Shown one piece after another: positions 25,935 to 37,109 of a stretch of 63,792 nt of DNA. A model generated the notes under the pieces. That model was given only the letters and a program-made list of their open reading frames with translations, made no database searches and had not been told where the DNA came from. This stretch comes from Byssochlamys sp. IMV 00236 (Eukaryota > Ascomycota > Eurotiomycetes > Eurotiales > Thermoascaceae). The stretch lies in assembly GCA_001931875.2 (NCBI GenBank), contig MSJH02000523.1, positions 1 through 63,792 on the forward strand. Reading direction: 5' to 3'. Position 1 is the stretch's first letter, and the number at the start of each line of letters is the position of its first letter. The position numbers were made by a program, and so were the translations under genes.

Positions 25935-26898
25935 GATGAAAAAGATAATTAATGGAGAGAAAGAGCGGGAAAAATAAGAGAAATCGAGAGACTTATTTAT
26001 TCTTCGGCTTGCAATGCAACCAAAGACTTACCACGATCACGTGCCATATCTTTTTTTTTACTTGCATCTATCATATCAGTTAGTGTAACAGCTTGCTTCT
26101 CTTTTGTTCATTGAACCTTTTGAAAATGGTTATCTTGTTTAACGTAGTACTACTGCCTGAGCATTGAGGGAAAGTACTCCTACAGGTCATTTTCCTTCTT
26201 TTCTTGGTTGGCACGTTTTGAAATTTTCATTATTATTATTGTTCATTTTAATGTTAAAACGAAGGCTCCCTCTTTTTGGTATACAGTCATTTGTATCCAA
26301 GTCGCTCGCCACAGAATTTTGATAGAGCTGCAGAATGAGAACATTATGACATTCTTTTCTTCAAAACAGACTGGAGTCGTGTTCCCTTTTGTTCCACGTT
26401 GGTCATGAGTGCACCGGAATGGAGAAACCCTTATACCGGGATGAAAGTGCCTAACAAAATTGACCAACTGGGGGTGAATGAGAAGCAGTAGCATTACTTA
26501 TCATAGCTGTGAAGGAAATGAGTATTTAGCTTCTTGAATTCTTTTGCTTATATAACTTATGCCAAAGTTCTGATCATGTAAACATACCCAAAGATAACTT
26601 TGTAGTGATCAAGGTATGGATTACAAGCAACTAGAGTCTTGACAGTTCTTCTCTCTCTCTCTCTCTCTGTGGCAGCAAATGTATAGAGATATGCTGTTTC
26701 TAGTGTATATGTATAGTATTGACCAGTACTTGATATTCATCTTTTAGAGTATTCAAGTACGGCTGTAATAGCAACTATAATGTACGCCCTTCCATGCACT
26801 TTTCTATTTCTCCTCTTTATTTTACAGCTCCCAATTAAAGTCTTTCTAGTCACGTTCCTGATTTAAGCTTTCCTTTTTATTTCAAACCTGGGAAACAA
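25935..26898. promoter_or_regulatory. Divergent intergenic region (PAH / dynamitin)
   Basis: A 964-bp AT-rich interval between divergent starts. It has a (CT)n tract at about 26650-26667. The open stretch on minus at 26243-26494 has no recognised domain and is probably non-coding. Confidence 0.45.
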
Positions 26899-28677
26899 AT
26901 GACATCAAAGTATTCAGCATTACCTGATATTGTAAGTTTTATATGTTTCTTTATTTGAACAAGATGTTAACGCATTAAAAGGATGATCAACCTGATGTAT
27001 ATGAAACACCAGATGCCACTGAAGACAATCCAGTCAATTCATTTGACAATGAAGAAGTAAAAACTTAATAGTTTCTCTCTATTCTTTAACTTGACTTATT
27101 TTTATATCTAAAGTCTAGTGATGAAGATGAAGATGAAGATGTAGATAAATCTCGTGTATCTATTAAGGATGCTGCAAATAGATTCAAACACAGTATTGTC
27201 GATGCCACAGATACAGGTAACTGAACAAACGTACTCCAGCCCCGATAATTTTACTGACTTGGCAAAGACTTTTCTGATCGTTTGACTCGAAGAAAGAAGG
27301 CCATGTATCGTACCTTTGTTCGACGCCCGCCTGCTATGGAAACAAGTGAATATGAAATGCTGCCTAAAGATATGACATTGGAAGAGACACCATTACAAAA
27401 GCTACGTCGTCTCATGTATGAGGTTCAGGAATTGAATGAAGAGATTGAAAAGGCCAAGGTAGAATAATAATATATGAAATGTATATATGTGTCTTATAAT
27501 GATGATAGGAACCTGTAGACACAAAGGAACCCATTTCCCAATCGGATATCCTTTCTCAAATAGCCTATCTTCAAACTGATTTAGTTCGATTGAGCCAGAA
27601 TGTGAATGACGCAGATGAAGATCAACCAAATTATACCAAATCAATAGATGAGGCCAAATCGTTGATTAAACAGCTCGAAGCTTACAAGAACATTTCAACG
27701 AATCCTGCACCATCACCCGATTCAGACACCGCAGTGGTTCCTAAGGGTAAAGCTGATGTAAGTAAAATCTAAAATGGGTACTTGCTGGTGATTGATCATC
27801 TCTGGTATTAGATGGTAACATATGAACTTTATTATACCCCTGAAGTATCAAAGATGACAAAAGAGAGCAAGTTATCTGATATTGATGAACGTATCGCCAG
27901 AATAGAAAAGCTTATCGGCTCAAGTGCTGGTCAAGCTCTAGAAGACTTGGTAAAAAGAAAGAAAATACATTTGAAGAGTCGTGTGTTGACATGTTATTGT
28001 AGCCTGCTAGCTTAAGTTCTTCATCACTAGTTAATTCTTTAGCAAAGTTAGAACAGCAAGTTGTTTTACTGGCTCAACCCAGACAGCTGGAGATGGTAGC
28101 CAGAAGAGTTAAGGTTTTGAATAGTGATCTAGAGAGATTAAATGAAATCAAAGCCAGTCGCAAAGATATATCCAATACCCTTGGATTCAGTTTATCCACT
28201 ATAAATAATTCAGCTAATGCATCAGCAAATGATAACAAGGATAACTCAAATGATACAGAAACAAAGGTATACAAAAGCTGTGTAATGTATTCATACTAAT
28301 ACATCATTTTGATAGATCAACCAATTATTTACTACGATGGAGAAAATAGACCCACTTTTGAATCTTACACCTGCTTTATTGACTCGTCTTAAAGCATTAC
28401 AGACTTTACATGCTGATGCTGCTACGTTTGGACAATCCATCAAAGTGATTTCTGAAGAACAAACGAGGATGACGGATGAGCTGAAGAGTTTGACTACTAC
28501 TTGTGAACTGGTAACAAAAAAGAATAATAGGTGGTAAAGGTTTATTAACAAAAAAAATAGCTGACCCAGAGTTTGAAAGTCAATGAGGAAGCAGTTGACA
28601 ATAACATCAAGATTATGGATGAAAGGATGACAGCCTTGATCCAACGCATAAGCGCATTGAGTCCAAACTCATCTTGA
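26899..28677 (+). CDS. Dynactin subunit 2 (dynamitin, p50)
   Basis: Dynamitin forms the shoulder of the dynactin complex, which couples dynein to cargo. Start 26899 gives MTSKYSALPDIDDQPDVYET, the short acidic N-terminal region that docks on the Arp filament. Later exons read ETPLQKLRRLMYEVQELNEE, SDILSQIAYLQTDLVRLSQ, RIARIEKLIGSS and EKIDPLLNLTPALLTRLKAL, matching the long coiled coils and the LxxLPxLVxRL-type block of the family. The end is RISALSPNSS before TGA 28675-28677. There are at least eight short introns. The stop is 32 bp from the stop of SMU1 on the other strand, so the 3' UTRs must overlap. Confidence 0.92.
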
Positions 28678-28709
28678 GCATAACCATTTTAAATACGATG
28701 AATAAATCT

Positions 28710-30466
28710 TTAAGAGTTTTTAAAAAGAAATACACGTCCAGCATCATTATTGGCAGCTATAACATTTGATAATGGATGATGCGTTATGCCAATAATTTCT
28801 GAATTATCGCTTAATTGAACTTGGCCAACTAGTGCTTCAGTATGTACATCAAAACAATACATGATTGATTCTTCAGATACAGCATAAATAAGGGTGCCAT
28901 TATGAGATGTGGCTGCTGCAACAAAGTCTTTGGCTTGACTTTGCCCAAATGACTTGGTGATCTTTCCTTGGCTATTTAGTATGTGTAATCGATTGCTCTT
29001 GTTGACCATGACCAAATGAGCCGAATCCTCTGATATGGTTAACAGCGCATGAATAGTAAGATTGTCTTGAGGGAAGCAGGAGATGTTGAAACCGCTGCTT
29101 ATATCCCAAATCTAAATATATATATATATATATAAGTCATATAATGATAACAAATCAAGGTAATACATGCCTTGACTTCTCCATCACTGCTCGCGCTAAT
29201 GACTCGTGTGTAGTCTGCGAAATAAATGGCCGAATTGACAAAGGCCCTATGTCCTTTAAATTCTCGAATCAGTTTTCCAGATTTTACGCTGTGAATCTTT
29301 ACAGTATGATCATAACTGCAACTCAGTATCTCGCTCGCATCCTTATTAAAGCGGACTGAAGTAACACCTTGACTGTGTGCAGGTGTATATTTCCTTTGAC
29401 AAAATCCATTCTGAACTCTCCAAATAGCAATCTTTCCATCTGTTGATCCTGATACGAGCAATTCACTATTTAAACTGAAGCTTAGACAAATAACGGATTG
29501 GTCCATAGCCATCAGGTTCTCATCTGCTTGGTATCGCAGATCCTTTCTCAACTTTCCTGTCAAGTGGTTCCATATTTCGATAAACCCATCTACTGATCCT
29601 GTAGCAAAATATTGACCATCAGGAGAAAAGGCTGTGCATTCAGCATATGTATTTTTTCCAGGAAACTAATAAACAAAGGTCAATTAAAAAATATCTCTTT
29701 TTCTTTCTCTTCTTACTTTAATTGTAGCATAGCTTTGGTTAACGAAAGCATCTGCTTCAATCTCTTGTGTCTGTTCTGGGTTTTGAAATAAATCAATAGG
29801 CGTGTCTGTAGATAGTAATTTCTGTTGTCTTTGCCACTTTATGCTATCATTCAATAATTTCATTAAGCGAGAAGGTTCAGCAATGGTCACTTCACTTGCC
29901 AATGCTGTTTTTGGATGCGTATGAGTCATCTACTATTTGCCTTTTCTTTTCTATTTTTTTGTACCTTGGGCGATCACTTGTCTTCTTTTCTCTTTGGTGG
30001 CTCCATGAGGATATATCTCTCTAGGATCCAATGATGTTCTTGATAAGGTGTGCTCTAATCGTAAATAACGTTCTGGATATCTTTGCTTTAATATAAACAT
30101 AGGCTCTGTCTGTCTCAAAAGTGTTCGTGCTGCTCCTAGTTCGCGTAACTCGACTAGTTCAAGTATGATGTGTTCATATAGATCAATCACTTTCTGAGAA
30201 GGGATCTTCAAGTCCATGACATGCCGTAGAACTGTGTCCCATTCTCCTTGCTTTATTTCCTTGATGAACTGATCTTTATTTTCAATATGTTCAATCTTGA
30301 CTGATGTCTCTGTTTGAAGAGTTGTTGCTGTTTCATCAAATTGATTTTCTTTGAGAAATTGTAAAATGAGTCGAATGACGCTAAAGATAATAAAAGGGGT
30401 CAACTTTGTGTGTGCACGTAATAAAAAAACTTCAATTTACTCTTCAGATTCAATCTCTATCGACAT
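28710..30466 (-). CDS. SMU1-type spliceosomal WD40 protein
   Basis: SMU1 works with RED in spliceosome activation (B complex). Start 30466 gives MSIEIESE, then LILQFLKENQFDETATTLQ (LisH), the CTLH segment (KEIKQGEWDTVLRHVM, LRELGAARTLLRQTEP, RYLRLEHTL) and a linker. Seven WD40 blades follow, including YFATGSVDGFIEIW, LLVSGSTDGKIAIW, ILSCSYDHTVKIHS and VISASSDGEVKIWD. The stop is at 28710. The SMU1-specific features are the KRRQVIAQ linker and the short blade spacing. Five or six introns are present. The start lies only 91 bp from the PIG-A start on plus, so both genes must use one very short bidirectional promoter. Confidence 0.92.
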
Positions 30467-30557
30467 TAAAGAAAAAGAGAAAAAAAAAAAAAAAATAGAT
30501 ACACTTATTTTTTATTGACGGCTTTCTTTTTCACTATTTATTCTTTCTCTAATAATC
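30467..30557. promoter_or_regulatory. 91-bp bidirectional promoter gap, SMU1 / PIG-A
   Basis: Only 91 bp separate two divergent ATGs. The gap contains an A16-17 run (30478-30495) and pyrimidine stretches. Poly(dA:dT) runs exclude nucleosomes, which may be enough to set up both transcripts. Both 5' UTRs must be extremely short or overlap the opposite gene. Confidence 0.6.
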
Positions 30558-32211
30558 ATGTTTAATGTCTGGTAAGTTTGATCCATTCTGCTCATCTCTC
30601 TTTTCTCTCTTCATCTTACACATCTTTTGTTGTAGTATGGTGTCTGATTTTTTCTATCCAAATATGGGTGGAGTTGAAAGCCATTTATACGAATTATCTC
30701 AACGATTGATACAACGAGGACATAAGGTATAGTTAATAAACACGTATATGCAACAAGAAGAAATAATAGTAATAATAAAACAAGGTGATCATAGTAACTC
30801 ACGCGTATGGACACAGGACGGGTGTTCGATACTTGACAAATGGATTAAAAGTATATCATGTTCCTGCCAAGGTCATTTATGCAGAGGCGACTTTACCCAC
30901 CATTTATGGATTTTTCCCATTATTTCGACATATCCTCATACGCGAATCAATAGAGATCATTCATGGTCATGGAGCGTTTTCAGCGTTATGTCATGAAGCG
31001 ATCTTACATGGCAAAACAATGGGTCTGAAGGCTGTGTTCACTGATCATTCATTGTTTGGATTTGCTGATGCATCTTCTATACTTACTAATAAGCTACTAA
31101 AATTTACAATGAGTGATGTTGATCATGTCGTGTGTGTATCGCATACAAGGTAAAAAATATATTTACGTGTATAAGAAGAAAAAGATTCATCGTTTTGAAT
31201 AGTAAAGAGAATACAGTTTTAAGAGCAGCATTATCACCAAAGCATGTATCTGTCATACCAAATGCTATCGTCGCATCTCGATTCTTACCTGACCCAACAG
31301 CTCCAGATCCCAATTGGATTACGATTGTGGTGATTAGTAGAATGGTATACAGAAAGGGTATCGATTTACTGGTGGCAATCATACCACGAATATGTGAGAT
31401 GTATAAAAACGTTCGATTTATTATCGGAGGCGATGGACCCAAACGGATCGACCTGGAACAGATGAGAGAAAAGCATGGATTACATGATCGCGTCGAGCTC
31501 CTGGGACCGATCAAGCATCATGAAGTTAGAAACGTGCTAATTCAAGGAAATATCTTTTTGAATACAAGTTTAACAGAAGCCTTTTGTATTGCTATTGTAG
31601 AAGCAGCTTGTGCAGGGTAATGCGTATTATAGGAATCAAAGTATTCTAGCTGAATCAAAATTATATATCTAGGCTCTTTGTGGTAAGTACAAAGGTGGGT
31701 GGTGTACCTGAAGTATTGCCGAGCCATATGATAAATTATGCTATACCCGAAGAAGATGGTAATGTATAAACTAAAGTATTACAACCTTATTGATTTATTA
31801 TATATGTTAGATCTTGTCATTGCTATTTCAAAAGCCATTCATATGTTTAAATTTGGCAAAGTAGATCCTAGTAAATTTAATAATGAAATCAAAGACATGT
31901 ATAACTGGTCCAATGTTGCCGAAAGGACAGAGAAAGTGTATTTGACTATTTCACAAACAAAGAGCTCACCTTTAATAGAAAGATTAAGAAGATATTATGG
32001 TTGTGGATTATACGCGGGCAAGATATTCTGTATGGTCATGGCTTTGGATTATTTAATCTGGATGTTTCTGGAGTGGCTATTTCCATCTGATACAATAGAA
32101 AAAGCCAAACCATTTCCATATCAAAAATATAGACAGTTTATTTATGATACAAGCAATAGATCCAATTCCACTTTGAACGAGTTAAGTAGTGTAGAGGAAG
32201 ACTATAAATAA
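30558..32211 (+). CDS. PIG-A / GPI3, catalytic subunit of GPI-GlcNAc transferase
   Basis: It adds GlcNAc to phosphatidylinositol at the ER, the first step of GPI-anchor synthesis. A tiny first exon (ATG at 30558) splices to [20 protein letters not shown], the family start. Then come [81 protein letters not shown] and the donor-binding [31 protein letters not shown] follows in the next exon. A single C-terminal membrane segment ([20 protein letters not shown]) is near the end, as in the family. All catalytic-region motifs are intact. It makes functional sense with the GPI-anchored protein at 54.4-55.2 kb, but the two are not linked in a cluster. Confidence 0.96.
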
Positions 32212-32722
32212 ATATGATATTCTATACACTTGTATCTTACAAGACGTTAATATGTGCTTCACAATTTAATATTATTTTGTATATAGACCTTCCTTTTGAC
32301 CAAGTAAAAACCTATAATATAATATTGTCTCTATTCAATCATCATTCCCTTTTTCGAAATGATCGCTGAAAAGAACGCTTTTGGGAATATAACAAATTGT
32401 GCCTCTTTGCCAAAAGTAACAAGTATTCCGATTATGCAAAATCGGATTGTTTGCCCCCCCTTTTTTTTTTTCTTCAAGTTATCAATCATTTCAGAACGTA
32501 TGTGGTTTATGCTGTCCTTAAAAGGCAGAATACAATCAAGCGCCTCTAACATACAGTTTATGAGAGCGACATTGAAGATGACACTCGGTTGCTCTATTTT
32601 ACAAAAAAAAAAAAAATAGAATTGAGGCAAAGCAAAAGCAATAAAAACGCCGCTGTTACACGACCTTTCGTAGTGTCTGAAATGAAAAAAGATGGCTGTG
32701 CAAAACGGTTTATTGTTGATCA

Positions 32723-33385
32723 TCAGGGAGGTGATAGTCCTTTGGTATAAAGTTTTTTGGCTATAATAAAAATACTTATGCTCAGCTGAATCCACTGAGT
32801 ACCTTCCTGTTCATTCATATCATCTACAGTAGCTGTAGTCACCCATTCACATATCCATTGCCACGGTTTAACCAATCTTTCGGTCAACTTGACCTTTCCG
32901 AGCAAAATAGTCATTAATTTAGCTTTAAAATGAAAAGGGTGCACCGACTTTCGTAACTTCATATCTACTCGCATCTTGTCAAATTCATACAAGAGTTGTC
33001 TAGGCGAACTGGCACAGTGATAATGTTGCCAAAGACCAAGAAAGGCGCGGCATAAAAGTACGGATGAAGGTTGCCTTTTATCTGCAACCAGTCTCTTTCT
33101 AGCCTGCTCTATATTATGTAACTGTAAGGTGTAATAGGACATGATGGATTTTCTCTTGTAGGAAAGAGCCGACCCAGTAACTGATGTTTTATAAGCTTCG
33201 AATCGGAATGGCTCTTCAATCATTTGTACAAGCTCGCTGTAGCTCTGACAGTGTCTAGGTCGGATATCATTTTGAATACGTATTAATTCATGCTTGATCC
33301 ATTCATTTGGACTGATTGCTTGGCCAGATATAAGGTCTTTGAGATGAAGGTGGGTTGAAATAGGCTGTTTACGGTCAAGTGACAT
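32723..33385 (-). CDS. Hypothetical protein, family not recognised
   Basis: The open frame from 33442 probably starts at the internal Met 33385 (MSLDRKQPISTHLHLKDL), because the preceding stretch is Phe/Ser-rich and unlike the rest. About 220 residues follow, largely helical and basic: SPNEWIKHELIRIQNDIRPR, RKSIMSYYTLQLHNIEQARK, LCRAFLGLWQHYHC, LVKPWQWICEWVTTATVDD. I do not recognise it. The frame ends at 32723. An alternative is a donor at about 32780 (AA|GTATTT) spliced to AG at about 32583, continuing in frame with VIFNVALINCMLEALDCILP. That downstream exon looks protein-like. The neighbours, convergent PIG-A and the downstream transporter, give no functional hint. Confidence 0.6.
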   Translation of the reverse strand: MSLDRKQPISTHLHLKDLISGQAISPNEWIKHELIRIQNDIRPRHCQSYSELVQMIEEPFRFEAYKTSVTGSALSYKRKSIMSYYTLQLHNIEQARKRLVADKRQPSSVLLCRAFLGLWQHYHCASSPRQLLYEFDKMRVDMKLRKSVHPFHFKAKLMTILLGKVKLTERLVKPWQWICEWVTTATVDDMNEQEGTQWIQLSISIFIIAKKLYTKGLSPP

Positions 33386-33515
33386 AAGAAATGGACAAAA
33401 AGAAAAAAAGAAAGAACATACAAACTTATGCATTGGAATCATTTGAGGCTGGCTTTCGTAAAAGCAAAAGGCTGCGGTTACACATATAGTTGGGTTTATT
33501 ATTCCTATTTATGGA

Positions 33516-35055
33516 TTATTCAAAAGAATTAATAGGTTCGTAGCTACAAGGATATATAGAGTATCCTGATCGAATCACGTCTTCTGCACTCCTTCCTTTT
33601 GTCTCGGGTAAGATAAACACAGCAACCGTAGTGAGGGCAATGAGAGCAACACTAAACACGTAAAAGGCTTGAGCGCCTAGTGTGTTTTGAAGACTGAGGA
33701 AACCGGCAGATACAATAAAATTCGATATCATATTGACAGCTAATCCAACAGAGCAAGCAACAGATACTGCATGGGTTTCTACTACTTCGGGTATCATCAG
33801 AAATGGTATAGGACCCAGACCTACAGCAAAGGAAGCAATGAAACCAATAATGGCAAAAGCGGATGTCTTGTCATATCCATTCGTTATGCTCCAACCTAGA
33901 AGGAATGCCATAAGAGCCATAAGACTGCTGGATGTCAGAAACAAGGAACGGCGTCCCACCTTGTCCATCAATATGGCGGAGACAGTGGTCATGATGAGAT
34001 TAACAATAGAGATACAGACTGTGATGACGCCAGAGAGCTCAGGAAAGACAGACGACATGATGGATGTAGAATAAAATACAACTGCGTTCACACCAGAGAG
34101 CTGCTGTGCGAGCTGCAGCAGTAAGATGATCAACAGTGGCCGACGATAGAATGGCGATGTCAAGAACTTCCAGCTGGTCACCTTTTCATGGCCACTGTCC
34201 ACAGACTGGATGACTCCACCGTGATGATGCTCATCTACCAGTGTCTCGTCTTGAACTTGATTAGCCCATTCCCGTCTCCAGGCAACGATCTCTTCCTCAA
34301 CCTCTTCAATGGACGTGCCTCTTAATCTTAACAATGACTGTTTTGCTCTGTTGAAGCCGCCTGGAAGCGATGCGAGATAACGAGGTGAATCAACACAGAA
34401 GGGCAGGAGACATGATTGCAGTATGGCGAGCAAGATGCCAATCGCAAGGATATATCTCCATCTGGCCAATGTTGACCACATTAAGCCTACAATCTGTGCA
34501 ATCATGATACCAACCACAATCGATAACTGATTAAATGTGCCAAACAGACCGCGCTTAGATGGCGGAACGCACTCTGAAATATAAGGAGGCACAATCACAG
34601 TAACCATGCCGGCGCCGACACCTGCTAGAAATCGTCCGATCATCATCACATAAGGAGTTGTAGCAAAGGTCAACAGTAGAGAGCCTATGCCGAGAAATAG
34701 GTTGGTACTAAATAAGGTCAATCGTCGTCCATAACGGTCACTGAAATGAGGACAGCCAAGTGCGCCTACAAGACCACCTGCTGTTAACATGGCAACAACA
34801 AGCGAATATTTTGAATCTGACATGGGTATGCAATCAGGTTGATAGACTGTAGCTGTTTGTTGACATTTTGATATAACTGATTGTGGTGTGTTCAGTGCAC
34901 CATTATGGTAGCCATACTGGAATGCACTCTTTTATATATATGTAGAAAGAGAATAAAAACAAAAGTTTAGATAGCAAGTTATTATTATAGTCTATTACCA
35001 ACAAAATAGTAGCAATAACAAATAAAAGATAACACGTCAATCCTTGATTGTTCAT
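33516..35055 (-). CDS. GLUT-type major facilitator sugar transporter
   Basis: A 12-helix plasma-membrane or vacuolar sugar carrier. A first exon starting at 35055 (MNNQGLTCYLLFVIATILL, helix 1) splices over about 80 bp to SAFQYGYHNGALNTPQSVIS, the hallmark start of the GLUT/VPS73-like branch. The long second exon has RYGRR (loop 2-3), GRFLAGVGAGMVTVIVPPYI, PPSKRGLFG, the PESPR-equivalent DSPRYLA, QQLSGVNAVVFYST (helix 7), DKVGRR (loop 8-9) and LPETKGRSAED near the end. Helix signatures are complete and the length, about 485 residues, is normal. The QLSGVNAV motif places it with facilitative hexose carriers. The actual sugar cannot be told from sequence. Confidence 0.92.
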
Positions 35056-35127
35056 TAAGAGAGAGAGAAAAAAAAGAGAGAGAGAAAAGCTGAGACTGGT
35101 AGATATTATTTCCTTTTATGGATTTAT

Positions 35128-36935
35128 TTATTTATTTATTACAATAGTAATGGCACTCATCGGATCCCCATTCGCTTCATTCAACGCGTCTAATAAAGTA
35201 CGCACATCTTCATGTGGAAATACGCCCATCAGATAGTTCAATTCTGGTGATTGCTCTCTACAAGGGCTTGTAGAGCTAGTTCCTAACGGTCGAGGCGCAC
35301 TTATGCTAGACTTGGGTATATCCATTCGATTGCTAAATGCGGTATTCGTCACACCAATGGATCCTCTTTTAGAATTAGGTGATCTCTTGTTCAGTGCGTT
35401 CACTCTTTGATTCGGTGTTTTGTACTGATCATACTTGGGTATCTGCGTCGATCGGGAAAGACTAAGTCGGCTGATGGACCGTTGAAAGAGTCCGCTTCCA
35501 TAGGCACTCTGACTTGGTGCTAAAAAGGGTCTTTTGTCCATCGTATTTCTTCTCGTAAATGCTTGAGAACCAGCTGCCTTTTTCAAAAACATCGATATCG
35601 ATCCACTAAGAGATGTACTCGAACTGGCAAATGGAGATGGTTCAGGAGAATCAGACCTAGGCATTGGAACATACCCTTTTCCCCCCCTCTTTCATTTAGT
35701 TTTCTTTTTCTTTTTCTTTTTCTTTATAATTTACCTTCTTCAAGGGCTTTTGGTTTTCCTCTTGTTGACATAAATTGACTCCAGTGTGTGATTGGAGATT
35801 CTGTTCTTAAACACAGGTCAAGCGTCTTTTCATAAAAAACGATTCGTTCATAGACATCTGGTATGCGCATCATCTCTTCGTATGTCCTCGGTATATACTT
35901 TTGTGCTGCCTGAGATGCCTTTTTCTCATTGTATCGTCGTGCGCTCTTGACCGACTGAGATGATTTCTTACTGGATATAGATCCTCTTCTTGACTGTGTC
36001 ACAGGCCTGGATGACGGCTGCATTGGCTGTTCATTAAGAAATGACCTTGTCGATAAAGATTTTATTGAAATGGACGCAGTGTCGCTCATGTTGTCTTTCC
36101 TTGATGATTGTCTCGATAGTATGCCTGGATCAGTCCTGACAGGCGACGCATAAACATCCTTGATGGATATCATGGATCGATCAGGAAGAATATGTAAGCT
36201 GCGTAAGGATGAAGAAGGTGAAGGTAATGCGTTCGTCTGCTGTTCGAGTAGAATCTTTTCCTTGTCTTCACTAGCATTTCTATAGCTTTCCAATACGGCT
36301 TTCCTCAAGATACCCTTCTTCTTTTCAGGTGCCCTTTCTGTCGTCTTTTCTTCTGGCTTTTGAAGCTGAGATGCACTTGACATAGACTGTGGATCAATTG
36401 CCTCCTTGTCCGGCTCTTCAGCTATTTTTTCTTCACATATCCTTTCTTGCTCTAGTAATTCTATTTTAGACGGTATTACTTCGTCAGGTATCATGATCGT
36501 ATCGGGAACAGATTTCTCTCTGGCGTTATTCTCAAGAATTGTAGGGTCTGGCCCCTTTTCGTCAGGAACGTAAGACTTTTGGACTATTTCTTTTTCTTCG
36601 ATCAGTGGATCTATTGGCACATATTCTTTAAGCTTCTCGAACAGGTCTTGTTTAGGATCCTTCTGTTCAACACAGATGACAGGTTCATCTTTTGATAATT
36701 CTTCATCTGGTTTCTGTAACTGATCTTGCTTCTCAACAGCAGATAGAGGTGTACCTGACTCTTTTTTTTTCATCATTGAGCTTTTTCAAGGGGTCATTTC
36801 TTCAAGTGACCTTACCTTGAGTTTCCCATACGTCAATAAATAACTCAATTTCACGAATCTGATCAAGTATAACTAGAGAAAAAAAGTCAATCACTGCTAA
36901 ACATATTATAAATGATTGTAACCTTGAGAGGCCAT
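35128..36935 (-). CDS. CUE-domain protein with long disordered region
   Basis: The start at 36935 (MASQ) joins, over a short intron, VILDQIREIELFIDVWETQ. A further intron ending after the A9 run near 36766 restores the frame into a Ser/Lys/Glu-rich disordered region of about 340 residues. Another splice near 35735-35680 leads to the last exon, whose end (SPELNYLMGVFPHEDVRTLL, ANGDPMSAITIVI) matches a CUE ubiquitin-binding domain: the MFP-like motif and the final hydrophobic helix. A short helical element (YEEMMRIPDVYERIVFYEKT) precedes the splice. I do not know the protein's name. A role in ubiquitin-linked sorting is inferred from the CUE domain only. Confidence 0.75.
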
Positions 36936-37109
36936 TTTAAAATAAAATAGATAAAAAAGGGTTTAAGGTATTTAAATATCATGTCTTTAATTTTACTTTG
37001 GAATATTAATATTTTGTCTATGTTGCCATATTCAGATTAAACATAGCTTGTATACACTTCAGAAAGAAAACACTACTTAAATATATATATATATATATAT
37101 ATATCTTCT

